A DNA stretch of 15,522 nucleotides, from contig JAMDBA010000011.1 in NCBI GenBank assembly GCA_023484365.1, positions 1-15,522 on the forward strand. The letters are read 5' to 3'. Position 1 is the stretch's first letter; each line of letters opens with the position of its first letter. Both the position numbers and the translations under genes were made by a program. The notes beneath the pieces were generated by a model that saw nothing but the letters and a program-made list of their open reading frames with translations, ran no database searches and was not told the origin of the DNA. Shown one piece after another: positions 1 through 7,575 of this stretch. This stretch comes from Patescibacteria group bacterium. GTDB lineage: Bacteria > Patescibacteria > Paceibacteria > UBA6257 > 2-01-FULL-56-20.

Positions 1-1
1 T

Positions 2-1720
2 CTCCGCCAATTTTCTGCGTCAGTCGGCGTTCAGTCCGCGTCGCTTCCGCGAAATTCAGGACCCTATGTCCTGAATTTGATTGATACCGCTCGCCAATCT
101 TCTGCGTCAGTCGGCGTTCAGTCCGCGTTGCTTCCGCGAAATTCAGGACCCTATGTCCTGAATTTGATAGATACACCCGGCCATTCGGATTTTGCTTACG
201 AAGTTTCACGGGCGCTTTTGGCCGTTGAAGGAGCGATTTTATTGGTTGATGTCAGTAAGGGCATTCAGGCGCAAACGCTTTCTAATTTCCGCCTGGCTAA
301 ACAGGCAGGATTAAAAATCATCGGCGCTGTTAATAAAATTGACCTTTATCCTTTGCGGGCGGAAAAAACAAAAATTAGCCTGGCGAAACTTATCGGCGTT
401 CAGCCGGAAGAAATTTATTCCGTTTCCGCCAAAACCGGAGAAGGCGTCAAAGAGCTCCTTGAGGGCGTCATCAGCCAGGTTCCACCGCCCAAAGATTTAA
501 AAACCGGCGGAGACGGATCGCAGGCGCTTGTTTTTGATTCCTTATATAACGATCACAAAGGTGTTTTGGCTTTTAGCCGAGTTTTTAGCGGCGAATTTTC
601 AAGCGATCAAAACGCTGTCCTTCTGTCTTCTAAAAGGAAATTTAAAATAAAAGAAACTGGCTGTTTCACGCCGGACTTCAAGTCGGTGGAAAAATTAAGC
701 GAAGGGGAAATAGGGTATTTGGCCACCGGTCTTAAGGAACCGAACCTGATTAAAATCGGCGACACTATCGGCTCAAAAGAAGCCGCTCCGCTTATAGGAT
801 TTAAGGAGCCGCAGCCGGTTATTTTCGTTTCTTTTTATCCGACCGGAAAAAGCAGTTTTGAAGACATAGAGAACGGATTTAAACGGCTTAAGCTCAACGA
901 TGCCGCGCTTTCATTTGAAAAAGATTCAAACGAAATTTTGGGCAAGGGGTTGAAAGTCGGATTTTTAGGGGAGTTGCATTTTGAAATAACTTCCGAGCGG
1001 TTGGAAAAAGAATTTAATCTGGAATTTTTGACGACTTTTCCGTCGGTTATTTACCGCGTTACCGACAAAGAAGGAAGCCATTTCATCAAGCATCCGCAAA
1101 ATTTCACAGGCGATTACTTTAAAGTTTTTCAGCCGATGATTAAGCTTGAAATTTTGACTCCCACTGATTATCTAAATCAGATTTTAACTTTGGCTAAAAT
1201 TTTCCATTTAAATGTATTGGAAATAAAAAATTTCAGCGAAGAAAGTCTTTTGCTTATCGGGCGGATGCCCTTGGCCGAACTTATCAAGGATTTCAGCGAT
1301 CAGCTTAAATCGGTTTCGGCCGGTTACGCGTCTTTTAGTTATGACTTTGACGGCGAGGAGGCGGTTGATATAGAGAAGTTGGAAATATTAGTGGCGAATG
1401 AGCCGCTGCCGGCGCTCACGCGGCTGGTTTTAAAAAATGAAGTAGAACGCGAGGGCAGGGTTTTAGTGGAAAGACTTAAAGATCTTTTGCCTCGCCAGCA
1501 GTTCAGTCAGGCGCTTCAGGCAAAAGCTGAAGGGCGGATAATCGCCCGCGAAACGATACCGGCAATGCGTAAAGAACTTGGTAATTTTGGAAAAAACGGC
1601 GGCGATCGCACCAGGAAAATGAAGCTTTGGAGAAAGCAGAAAAGAGGAAAAGAGAAGCTTCAAAGTTTGGCGAAAGTAAAAATATCCGCCGAAATATTCA
1701 GGGAGCTTTTGAAAAAGTAA
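2..1720 (+). CDS. lepA: Elongation factor 4 (LepA), 5'-truncated, with internal 29-residue tandem duplication
   Basis: Ribosome-associated translational GTPase that back-translocates or remodels stalled ribosomes. The frame is open from base 2 to the stop at 1720, so the gene starts upstream of the window; the TTG at 77 is only an internal codon. Of the G domain, the G3 motif DTPGH (second copy of the duplicated segment), G4 NKID and G5-like SAKTGEG are visible; the P-loop lies off the window. Downstream are the LepA-specific stretches GFLGELHFEI and ERLEKEF, the EF-G-V-like LKDLLPRQQF, and the lysine/arginine-rich C-terminal domain (RKMKLWRKQKRGKEKL) found only in LepA. Visible length is 572 residues. 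Removing one repeat copy and adding about 45-50 missing N-terminal residues gives the usual size of about 590-600. The duplication inserts a second beta-strand/switch segment before DTPGH, which may damage the protein or be an assembly artefact. It is convergent with the ATPase gene 47 bp downstream. Confidence 0.93.
   Translation, partial: LRQFSASVGVQSASLPRNSGPYVLNLIDTARQSSASVGVQSALLPRNSGPYVLNLIDTPGHSDFAYEVSRALLAVEGAILLVDVSKGIQAQTLSNFRLAKQAGLKIIGAVNKIDLYPLRAEKTKISLAKLIGVQPEEIYSVSAKTGEGVKELLEGVISQVPPPKDLKTGGDGSQALVFDSLYNDHKGVLAFSRVFSGEFSSDQNAVLLSSKRKFKIKETGCFTPDFKSVEKLSEGEIGYLATGLKEPNLIKIGDTIGSKEAAPLIGFKEPQPVIFVSFYPTGKSSFEDIENGFKRLKLNDAALSFEKDSNEILGKGLKVGFLGELHFEITSERLEKEFNLEFLTTFPSVIYRVTDKEGSHFIKHPQNFTGDYFKVFQPMIKLEILTPTDYLNQILTLAKIFHLNVLEIKNFSEESLLLIGRMPLAELIKDFSDQLKSVSAGYASFSYDFDGEEAVDIEKLEILVANEPLPALTRLVLKNEVEREGRVLVERLKDLLPRQQFSQALQAKAEGRIIARETIPAMRKELGNFGKNGGDRTRKMKLWRKQKRGKEKLQSLAKVKISAEIFRELLKK
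52..78. repeat. Perfect 11-bp inverted repeat (copy 1)
   Basis: AAATTCAGGAC (52-62), loop CCTAT, then GTCCTGAATTT (68-78). It is a perfect hairpin inside coding sequence and lies within the tandemly duplicated unit. Such a structure can promote polymerase template switching. Confidence 0.9.
139..165. repeat. Perfect 11-bp inverted repeat (copy 2)
   Basis: Identical to the hairpin at 52-78, carried along by the 87-bp duplication: AAATTCAGGAC (139-149), loop CCTAT, GTCCTGAATTT (155-165). Confidence 0.9.
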
Positions 1721-1767
1721 TTAAGATATCATCTGTTTCTGTATTTGAAAACGGGGCGGGATTTTAA

Positions 1768-4095
1768 TTAAGCTTTAAACGGGAAGAAATCTTGCTGGAT
1801 AATTTTCATAAGTTCTGAGAACTGCATCCAGATAAATGACCAAACCCAGACTACGGCGATTAGAGATAAGGAGATGGGTGTCATTCCTAAACCAATATAA
1901 GCAATTCCGCTGGCTACCAGTTGGGTTGCGATGGTGGCGGAAATAACCTGCCAGCTGGGGAAATATTTATACCATCTTTTTGGCGTGTGAGCGACGTAAA
2001 TTAACATATGACCGGAAACGGTAAGCTTCAAGAAAAACATTGTTTCAATAATACCTAAAGGAAAATTCAATAATTTTAATATAAAAAATAAAATTAAGCT
2101 GTTAAGAATTCCGGAAAACCCGAACATCAAACTAAGCATTGACCTTTCTTTGACGTTTATTTTTGTCGGCTGGACGGAATACTCTACTTTATCGTAAGCC
2201 AATGAAATCATCGGCAAGTCGTTTAAGAAGGTTATCAAAATTAACTGGAGCGGGGAGAGCGGATAAGTGCCGAAAATACCTCCTAAGACCAGCACGGTTA
2301 TAATCAGCCGAAAACTTTCCGATATGCGGTACAGGGAATAGCGGTAAAGTCTTTCAAATATCCTTCTGGCTTCAATGATAGCGTCTTTGATAACCGACAG
2401 GCCATGCGCCAAAAGGGCGATGTCCGCCGCGCCTTTCAGGGCGGAAACGGCGTTGGAAACGGCAATGCCTACGTCGGCGACTTTTATAGCGGGTAGATCG
2501 TTAACTCCGTCTCCGGTGACAGCGACAATATAATTTTTCTTGGCGAACTCAACCAGGTTAAGTTTATCTTCCGGAAAGATTTCCGAAAACGCGGAGGCCT
2601 TATCAAACTGCGGTTTGCTGATATTGAATATATCCTCTTTTTTAATGACAGATCCGGGAAAGCCGAGATCGGCGGAAATTCTTTTTGTTATTTCGTAGTT
2701 GTCTCCCGTGAGCATTTTAGTTTCAATGCCTCTTTGGCGCATAAAATCAATAATTTCTTTAATGTCCGGCATTAAGGGATCGCCCAACATAATTAATCCG
2801 GCCAGATCCATATTTTTCTCTTCCTGGTCTTTTTTTACGGCTATAGCGATAATTCGGTAGCCATTCATAGTTTCTCTTTCAATGTCTTGTCTTACGGTAT
2901 CCCGAAGCCCGTCTTCGTCTTTAAGTAATTTTTCAATAACTTGGACAGCGCCGCTTGAAATAGTGTAAAAATCGCCGTTTATTTTAACCGTCGCGGTATT
3001 TCTCTTTCTGATTGAATCGGCCGGAGTAAAAGATAAAATATTGGTATTTTCAAATTTTCCGTAATCTTCAGCCTTATTTTTAATAGCCCCATCAATGGCG
3101 CTTCTGTCTTTTTCCTGACTGGCAAGCGCCGCGAATTTTATAACGTCTTCTTCGGCAAACGGTTTGTATCCTATTATTTTTTCTACTTTTATTTTGTTTT
3201 CTGTCAGTGTTCCGGTCTTATCGGTCAATAGCAAATTAACATTCGCTAAATCTTCCAGCGCCGCCAGCCGTCTGATAATGACGTTCTTTTTTGACAGTTC
3301 AAGGATGCCGATGCTTATAACTACCGTCATAACGGTCGGCAGACTAACGGGAATAGCGGCAATAAGCAAGCTTAAATCCAGCCTTAAGATATCGGTTAGA
3401 GCGATGTTTTTAATGATGAAATAAGCGGTTAAGATGATAATGGCGACAATGCTGATGGCTGTTAAAAATTTTGTTATGCTGATAATATTCTTCTCTAAAT
3501 CGCTCCTTTTCTCCGATTTTTCAACCAACGACAAAGTTTTTCCGAAAGAAGTTTTGGATCCGGTGGCTGTTATTTGGCATTGGGCAATGCCGGTCATCAC
3601 AAATGAACCGGAAAAAACGCCTTCATTAACATCTTTTGTTTTGGGCAGCGATTCTCCGGTGAGGGCCGCTTCATTAAGGCTAAGATTTGTCGCGGTTAAA
3701 ATTTTGGCATCGGCGGGGACAACATCTCCGACACTTAATTCAATGACATCGTCAGGGACTAGATACCGCGATTCAATCCATTGCCATGAATTATCCCTTA
3801 ACGTCTTGGTGGTGACGGACAATTTTTTATTAAGTTCTTCAATGGCCGTATCAGCTTTATGTTCCTGCCAAAAACTGATTCCGAAATTAAGCGCCGCCAA
3901 AGCCAAAATAAACCAGCCGTCAAACATTTTCATAAGCAAAAACGAAAAAACAGCTGCGGCAATCAGCATGAGGTTGATAGGAGAAAAGAACCATTCAAAA
4001 AATCTACGCCAAACCCCTTTTTTCTTTTCGGTTATTTCGTTAAATCCGTAAGTTTTCAGATTATTTTTCGCTTGTTCTGATGTTAAACCTAGCAT
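1768..4095 (-). CDS. Type IIIA (plasma-membrane) P-type H+-transporting ATPase
   Basis: Membrane pump that couples ATP hydrolysis to cation (most likely proton) export. In order: N-terminal cation-ATPase domain (residues ~1-60), first TM pair, actuator domain with TGES (146-149), M4 motif PVSLP (249-253), phosphorylation motif DKTGTLT with catalytic Asp292, nucleotide domain, MLTGDN (461-466), hinge TGDGVND (527-533), then a six-TM C-terminal block. FLNDLP in predicted M6 places Asp626 where plant and fungal H+-ATPases have their essential proton-carrier Asp (AHA2 Asp684). The PVSLPTV version of M4 is also typical of type IIIA. There is no fungal/plant C-terminal regulatory extension; 775 residues is the usual prokaryotic length. 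A TTG codon lies two codons upstream (4101), but ATG 4095 is preferred because a perfect TATAAT sits exactly six bases before it. The gene stands alone and is convergent with lepA. Substrate is assigned by family, not shown. Confidence 0.92.
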   Translation of the reverse strand: MLGLTSEQAKNNLKTYGFNEITEKKKGVWRRFFEWFFSPINLMLIAAAVFSFLLMKMFDGWFILALAALNFGISFWQEHKADTAIEELNKKLSVTTKTLRDNSWQWIESRYLVPDDVIELSVGDVVPADAKILTATNLSLNEAALTGESLPKTKDVNEGVFSGSFVMTGIAQCQITATGSKTSFGKTLSLVEKSEKRSDLEKNIISITKFLTAISIVAIIILTAYFIIKNIALTDILRLDLSLLIAAIPVSLPTVMTVVISIGILELSKKNVIIRRLAALEDLANVNLLLTDKTGTLTENKIKVEKIIGYKPFAEEDVIKFAALASQEKDRSAIDGAIKNKAEDYGKFENTNILSFTPADSIRKRNTATVKINGDFYTISSGAVQVIEKLLKDEDGLRDTVRQDIERETMNGYRIIAIAVKKDQEEKNMDLAGLIMLGDPLMPDIKEIIDFMRQRGIETKMLTGDNYEITKRISADLGFPGSVIKKEDIFNISKPQFDKASAFSEIFPEDKLNLVEFAKKNYIVAVTGDGVNDLPAIKVADVGIAVSNAVSALKGAADIALLAHGLSVIKDAIIEARRIFERLYRYSLYRISESFRLIITVLVLGGIFGTYPLSPLQLILITFLNDLPMISLAYDKVEYSVQPTKINVKERSMLSLMFGFSGILNSLILFFILKLLNFPLGIIETMFFLKLTVSGHMLIYVAHTPKRWYKYFPSWQVISATIATQLVASGIAYIGLGMTPISLSLIAVVWVWSFIWMQFSELMKIIQQDFFPFKA

Positions 4096-4101
4096 TTTCA
4101 A

Positions 4102-4107
4102 ATTATA
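4102..4107 (-). promoter_or_regulatory. -10 box of the H+-ATPase gene, leaderless geometry
   Basis: On the minus strand TATAAT lies at 4107-4102, with exactly six bases before ATG 4095, so transcription would start at or next to the A of the start codon. The -35 candidate 17 bases upstream (TTTTAA) is weak. No Shine-Dalgarno is present. Confidence 0.6.
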
Positions 4108-4403
4108 TAACCAATCTTAAAAGATTAAAAAGTCAGAGAGTCGGTATTCGTCAGATAGATTCAGGAATAAAAAATAGAAAACTTAAAACTGGAAACTAAA
4201 ACCCGCAATTCAAACCTAAAATTCGTTTTCCCTTATTGCTAAATTCTAAATCCTATATTCTAATTCCCTCATTCGACAATCTTTTAATTTTTCGATAAAA
4301 TTATTATAAATCCCGTAGTAGAATTTTAATTAGCTTGTTTCGCTTCGCGGCCAATAATAAATTAAAGGATAATAGTGATATACAATAATTATAAAATAAA
4401 AAA
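4108..4403. other. AT-rich intergenic region between the divergent ATPase and parA genes
   Basis: About 300 bases with no supportable protein gene. It holds degenerate low-complexity stretches resembling CTAAATTCTAAATCC around 4236-4270, the ATPase promoter at its left end, and the left arm of a long inverted repeat at 4311-4327. No parS-like palindrome (TTTCACGTGAAA type) was seen, nor an RNA gene. Confidence 0.6.
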
Positions 4404-4448
4404 ATGATTACGAGGTCAAAAATAACCGATCAAAATTTCACTACGGGA
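4311..4448. repeat. Imperfect inverted repeat flanking the parA upstream region
   Basis: Left arm 4311-4327 (TCCCGTAGT then AGAATTTT) and right arm 4432-4448, whose reverse complement is TCCCGTAGT then GAAATTTT. The arms match at 15 of 17 positions, including the first nine in a row. About 104 bases lie between them. The right arm ends three bases before the parA ATG. It could be a small dispersed repeat element or a regulatory dyad; a single copy in this window cannot decide. Confidence 0.65.
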
Positions 4449-4451
4449 TAA
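4404..4451 (+). CDS. Possible 15-residue leader ORF coupled to parA
   Basis: ATG at 4404 opens a short frame encoding MITRSKITDQNFTTG, ending in TAA at 4449-4451, immediately followed by the parA ATG at 4452. A TAAAAT hexamer (4392-4397) lies six bases before its ATG, the same geometry as at the clearer leaderless promoters in this window. A ribosome finishing this peptide would be placed exactly on the parA start, which itself has no good Shine-Dalgarno. The frame is very short and the region is A-rich, so chance is a real alternative. Confidence 0.3.
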   Translation: MITRSKITDQNFTTG

Positions 4452-5261
4452 ATGGCGCGCGTTATAGCAATTTTTAATCAAAAAGGGGGAGTCGGGAAAA
4501 CCACGACCGCTGTTAATCTCGGCGCTTATTTGGCTGCCGCTGGACGGAAAACTCTTTTGGTTGATTTTGATCCGCAGGCCAACGCCAGTTCGGCTTTGGG
4601 AAGCAGACCATTAGAAACAAGCGCCAGTATTTATCATGGCATTTTAGGGATGGCTTCAATGGAGCTTATCAGGAAATCGGCCGTAAACAATCTTTACTTT
4701 GTCCCGTCGGCGCCGCATCTTGCCGGAGCGCTTGTTGAGTTGGTTGGTTTGCCGAACCGCGAATATCTTTTGCGCCAATTCTTAAATCAGCTTCGGCATT
4801 ATTATGATTATATTTTAATAGATTTGCCGCCAAGCCTTAATCTTTTGACGGTAAACGGCCTCGTGGCTGCCGATGAAGTTTTGATACCGGTGCAGGCTGA
4901 ATATTACGGCCTGGAAGGGCTTGGGCAGTTGGTTGAGAGCATAAATCTTATTCAAAACAATTTAAGCCACCCGTTGAAAATTACCGGCGCATTTTTGACG
5001 ATGTATGACAAAAGGGAGCGGCTGCACCGTGATGTGGCAAAAAATCTCCGCCGCTATTCTCCTTTTGTGGTTTTGGAAACCGAAATCCCCAGAAATGTTT
5101 CTTTGGCGGAAGCGCCGAGTTTTTCCAAGCCGGTTATAATTTACGATCCCGAATCTTTGGGCGCGAAAGCTTACCAAAAATTAGCGGACGAAATAATTTC
5201 TCAGGAACAAGAAAGAAAGCCGCTGTCCCTTAGTTATAATTTCGGAAATTTTAATATATAA
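4452..5261 (+). CDS. parA: ParA/Soj-family chromosome partitioning ATPase
   Basis: Dynamic ATPase that binds DNA non-specifically and moves ParB-parS complexes to segregate the chromosome. The deviant Walker A box KGGVGKTT spans residues 11-18, with the signature lysine at 11. LLVDFDPQANAS (35-46) is the A' motif, and LIDLPPSL around 122-129 is Walker B. The absence of an N-terminal helix-turn-helix and the 269-residue length are typical of the chromosomal Soj type rather than plasmid type Ia. It starts directly after a TAA stop of a possible leader ORF, and parB follows nine bases after its stop, so the two form one operon. Confidence 0.95.
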   Translation: MARVIAIFNQKGGVGKTTTAVNLGAYLAAAGRKTLLVDFDPQANASSALGSRPLETSASIYHGILGMASMELIRKSAVNNLYFVPSAPHLAGALVELVGLPNREYLLRQFLNQLRHYYDYILIDLPPSLNLLTVNGLVAADEVLIPVQAEYYGLEGLGQLVESINLIQNNLSHPLKITGAFLTMYDKRERLHRDVAKNLRRYSPFVVLETEIPRNVSLAEAPSFSKPVIIYDPESLGAKAYQKLADEIISQEQERKPLSLSYNFGNFNI

Positions 5262-5270
5262 AATAAAAAA

Positions 5271-6281
5271 ATGCCATTAGGAAAAGGTTTAGAATCTTTA
5301 ATACCGCCGAATAATTCCCGTCCGCAGGGCGACAACGCTAATCCGCCGCAACCGCAATACAGCGTTGAAATTGATTATAAAAAAGAAGTTTTTACCAAAG
5401 AAGAACCTCTTGGCGGGGGAAATAATAATCCTCCCCAGCCGGCTTCGCGCGAACAGAAATCGGATTATGTTTTTCAGATTGAAGTGGAAAAAATAAGACC
5501 AAACCCGGAACAGCCCAGAAAAGAATTTGACGAAGAAAGTTTAAGGAATCTGGCGGTTTCAATAAGGGAATTCGGTATTATCCAGCCGCTTGTTGTTTCT
5601 AAGGTTGAAGTTGAAACCGAAAACGGTCAGGATGTTTTTTATCAGCTTATCGCCGGCCACAGGCGGCTTTTGGCTTCAAAAATCGCCGGCCTGGAGCGTG
5701 TTCCTGCGATCGTTAAAAATGTTGACTTAAAAAAAGAAAGGCTGGAGTTGGCTATTATTGAAAATATTCAGCGGGAAAATCTTAACCCGATTGAAATTGC
5801 CCGCGCTTATTCAAGGTTAAGCGATGAATTTAACCTTACTCAAAGGGAGATCGGCGCCCGGCTTGGCAAGAGCCGCGAGGCGGTTGCCAACGCTTTGCGT
5901 CTTTTGTCTTTGCCTTCAAAAATACAGGAAGCGGTCAGCGGCGGGAAAATATCAGAAAGCCATGCGCGACTATTGATGGCGATTAACGATTCTTCGGCTC
6001 AGGACGCTCTTTTTGAAGAGCTTTTAAGGGATAATTTTTCTGTCCAGGAGCTTAAAAGAAAAGTGAACGAACATCGTCAAAAATCGGATTCACCAAAAGA
6101 AGAAACAGGTTTACCGCCGGAAATTTTAATGATGGAAAAAGAATTAAGCTCGCGGCTTAAAACGCCCGTTTCAATTCAGTCCGGTGACAAAGGCGGAAAA
6201 ATAACCATACATTTTTATTCTCCCGAAGAACTAGCGCAAATTTTAAACTCTCTTGGAAATCCAGAAAAGGATTCTTATTAG
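5271..6281 (+). CDS. parB: ParB/Spo0J-family partitioning protein
   Basis: CTP-dependent DNA clamp that loads at parS and stimulates ParA. It has the classic N-terminal ParA-stimulating peptide (MPLGKGLESLIP), a proline/asparagine-rich linker (~15-62), then the ParB/sulfiredoxin-fold CTPase domain: PNPEQPRKEFD (78-87), AGHRR (128-132, with His where Glu is common) and ENIQREN (164-170). A helix-turn-helix for parS follows at about 188-212 (TQREIGARLGKSREAVANALR), and a C-terminal dimerisation segment ending GGKITIHFYSPEEL. The 336-residue length is slightly long because of the linker. It is the second gene of parAB. No parS site was recognised in the window. Confidence 0.95.
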   Translation: MPLGKGLESLIPPNNSRPQGDNANPPQPQYSVEIDYKKEVFTKEEPLGGGNNNPPQPASREQKSDYVFQIEVEKIRPNPEQPRKEFDEESLRNLAVSIREFGIIQPLVVSKVEVETENGQDVFYQLIAGHRRLLASKIAGLERVPAIVKNVDLKKERLELAIIENIQRENLNPIEIARAYSRLSDEFNLTQREIGARLGKSREAVANALRLLSLPSKIQEAVSGGKISESHARLLMAINDSSAQDALFEELLRDNFSVQELKRKVNEHRQKSDSPKEETGLPPEILMMEKELSSRLKTPVSIQSGDKGGKITIHFYSPEELAQILNSLGNPEKDSY

Positions 6282-6311
6282 AAATAACGATTATTAATGT
6301 ATTATAAAGAT

Positions 6312-6386
6312 ATGAAAAATAATAAAGGCCGCTTAATCAATAAGTCAAAATATCACGGATTGTTAATCGTGGTTTATTTTAAATGA
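6312..6386 (+). CDS. Possible 24-residue leader peptide upstream of tyrS
   Basis: ATG 6312 to TGA 6384-6386, ending one base before the tyrS ATG (6388). TATTAT (6300-6305) lies exactly six bases before its ATG, again leaderless geometry. The peptide has Tyr codons at positions 14 and 22. Codon 14 (TAT) sits just before a hairpin (6354-6371) and codon 22 just behind it. Together this resembles a transcription-attenuation leader for tyrosine, but the frame is short enough to occur by chance and no homology is known. Confidence 0.3.
   Translation: MKNNKGRLINKSKYHGLLIVVYFK
6354..6380 (+). terminator. Hairpin plus T-rich tail between parB and tyrS
   Basis: CAC(G)GATT at 6354-6361, loop GTT, AATCGTG at 6365-6371 (7-bp stem with one bulged G), followed by GTTTATTTT. 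It could be the parAB terminator, or an attenuator inside the possible tyrS leader ORF. The stem is moderately AT-rich, so strength is uncertain. Confidence 0.5.
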
Positions 6387-6387
6387 G

Positions 6388-7575
6388 ATGATTAAAAAAG
6401 ATCCGGCAAAAAATTCAATTTTAAAAACAGGAGAATTAAAAAATATTTTAGGGCGCGGCGTTGATGAGGTTATAGAAAAAGAACATCTGCTTGAGGCTCT
6501 CAACTCCGGCAGGAAACTTCGCGTTAAAATGGGGATTGACCCGACCAGGCCCGATATTCACCTGGGCCACACCGTTGCTTTGAGAAAACTAAGACAATTT
6601 CAGGAACTTGGTCACAAGGCGGTTTTGATTATCGGCGATTTTACGGCTCAAATAGGCGATCCCTCCGGTCAGTCAGCCGAGCGGAAACCTTTATCGGAAA
6701 AAGAAATCAGGAGTAATTTAAAGGGATATTTAAATCAGGCTGGCAAAGTGATTGATATAAAAAAAGCGGAAATTCATTACAACAGCGAGTGGTTTAAAAA
6801 AAATGGGCTGGAGGCGATGCTGACTATGGCCCGCGCGGCGACTTTTCAGCAGGTGATTAAAAGGGAGGATTTTCAAAAACGCTTGGAGGCGAACAAGGAT
6901 ATCAGTGTGTTAGAAATTTTATATCCGCTGCTGCAGGGATATGATTCCGTTAAAATTAAAGCGGATGTTGAAATCGGCGGCACGGACCAAAAGTTTAATA
7001 TGCTGATGGGGCGGCGGGTCCAGCGCTATTTTAACCAGCCGGAGCAGGACATTATTACTGTTCCTATTATTGAGGGAACTGACGGCGTCCGGAAAATGAG
7101 CAAAAGCTACGGAAATTACATCGGCCTTGAGGAAGATCCGGAAATGATGTTTGGAAAATTAATGTCTGTTCCTGATTGCTTGGTTGATAAATACTTTGCC
7201 TTGCTGACCGACTCGGAACCAGACAAAGAATCCAACCTTTACGAAAATAAAAAATTATTGGCGTGGACGATAGTTGAAATTTATAACGGCGAAAAAGCTG
7301 CCAACCAGGCGAGGGAAAATTTTATCAAAACTTTTTCCCGAAAAGAGACTCCTGAAGAAATGCCTGAAATAAAACTGGAGAGCAAAGAAACAACGGCTTC
7401 AGATTTAATTATTTTTTTAAAAATGGCGCAAAGCAAAAATGAAGCCAAGCGGCTGATTGAGCAGGGCGGATTAAAAATTGAAGGCAAAACAGTAAAGGGC
7501 CCGGCGGATATTCTTAATTTCTCCGGCGGAGAAACAATTAAAGTTGGGAAATACCATTTCTTCAAAATAAAATGA
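6388..7575 (+). CDS. tyrS: Tyrosyl-tRNA synthetase
   Basis: Class I synthetase that activates tyrosine and charges tRNA-Tyr in the cytoplasm. The HIGH motif is HLGH (residues 58-61), followed by GDFTAQIGDPSG (83-94). The tyrosine pocket segments YPLLQGYD (179-186) and GGTDQ (197-201) and the KMSKS loop (236-240) are intact. A C-terminal S4 RNA-binding domain covers about 337-395. The TyrZ-like arrangement with a short linker fits the 395-residue length. No Shine-Dalgarno is seen; TATTTT at 6375-6380 lies seven bases before the ATG and could give a near-leaderless start. The last codon and stop overlap the gpmI start (ATGA), implying translational coupling with glycolysis gene gpmI. Confidence 0.95.
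   Translation: MIKKDPAKNSILKTGELKNILGRGVDEVIEKEHLLEALNSGRKLRVKMGIDPTRPDIHLGHTVALRKLRQFQELGHKAVLIIGDFTAQIGDPSGQSAERKPLSEKEIRSNLKGYLNQAGKVIDIKKAEIHYNSEWFKKNGLEAMLTMARAATFQQVIKREDFQKRLEANKDISVLEILYPLLQGYDSVKIKADVEIGGTDQKFNMLMGRRVQRYFNQPEQDIITVPIIEGTDGVRKMSKSYGNYIGLEEDPEMMFGKLMSVPDCLVDKYFALLTDSEPDKESNLYENKKLLAWTIVEIYNGEKAANQARENFIKTFSRKETPEEMPEIKLESKETTASDLIIFLKMAQSKNEAKRLIEQGGLKIEGKTVKGPADILNFSGGETIKVGKYHFFKIK

Larger units (their letters stand above)
6..179 (+). repeat. 87-bp in-frame direct tandem duplication inside lepA
   Basis: Two copies offset by exactly 87 bases (29 codons), starting at GCCAA (6 and 93). They differ at only a few positions, for example 12 versus 99, 41 versus 128, and the last bases before the G3 motif. 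The changes give Phe/Ser and Ser/Leu differences, so it is not a perfect sequencing echo. Both copies stay in the lepA frame and encode SASVGVQSA followed by PRNSGPYVLNLIDT. Confidence 0.92.

Noticed and set aside
77..79. TTG at 77 as the lepA start codon
   Set aside because: The same frame is open back to base 2 and already encodes the repeat's first copy. A start here would remove the P-loop, so the gene simply continues upstream of the window.
199..213. GTTTCACG as a parS half-site
   Set aside because: Only one half is present, without the palindromic CGTGAAAC partner. It lies in conserved lepA coding sequence far from parAB.
3164..4080. Plus-strand open frames opposite the ATPase gene
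   Set aside because: They are antisense to conserved P-type ATPase domains, show no motifs, and reflect the codon bias of the real gene.
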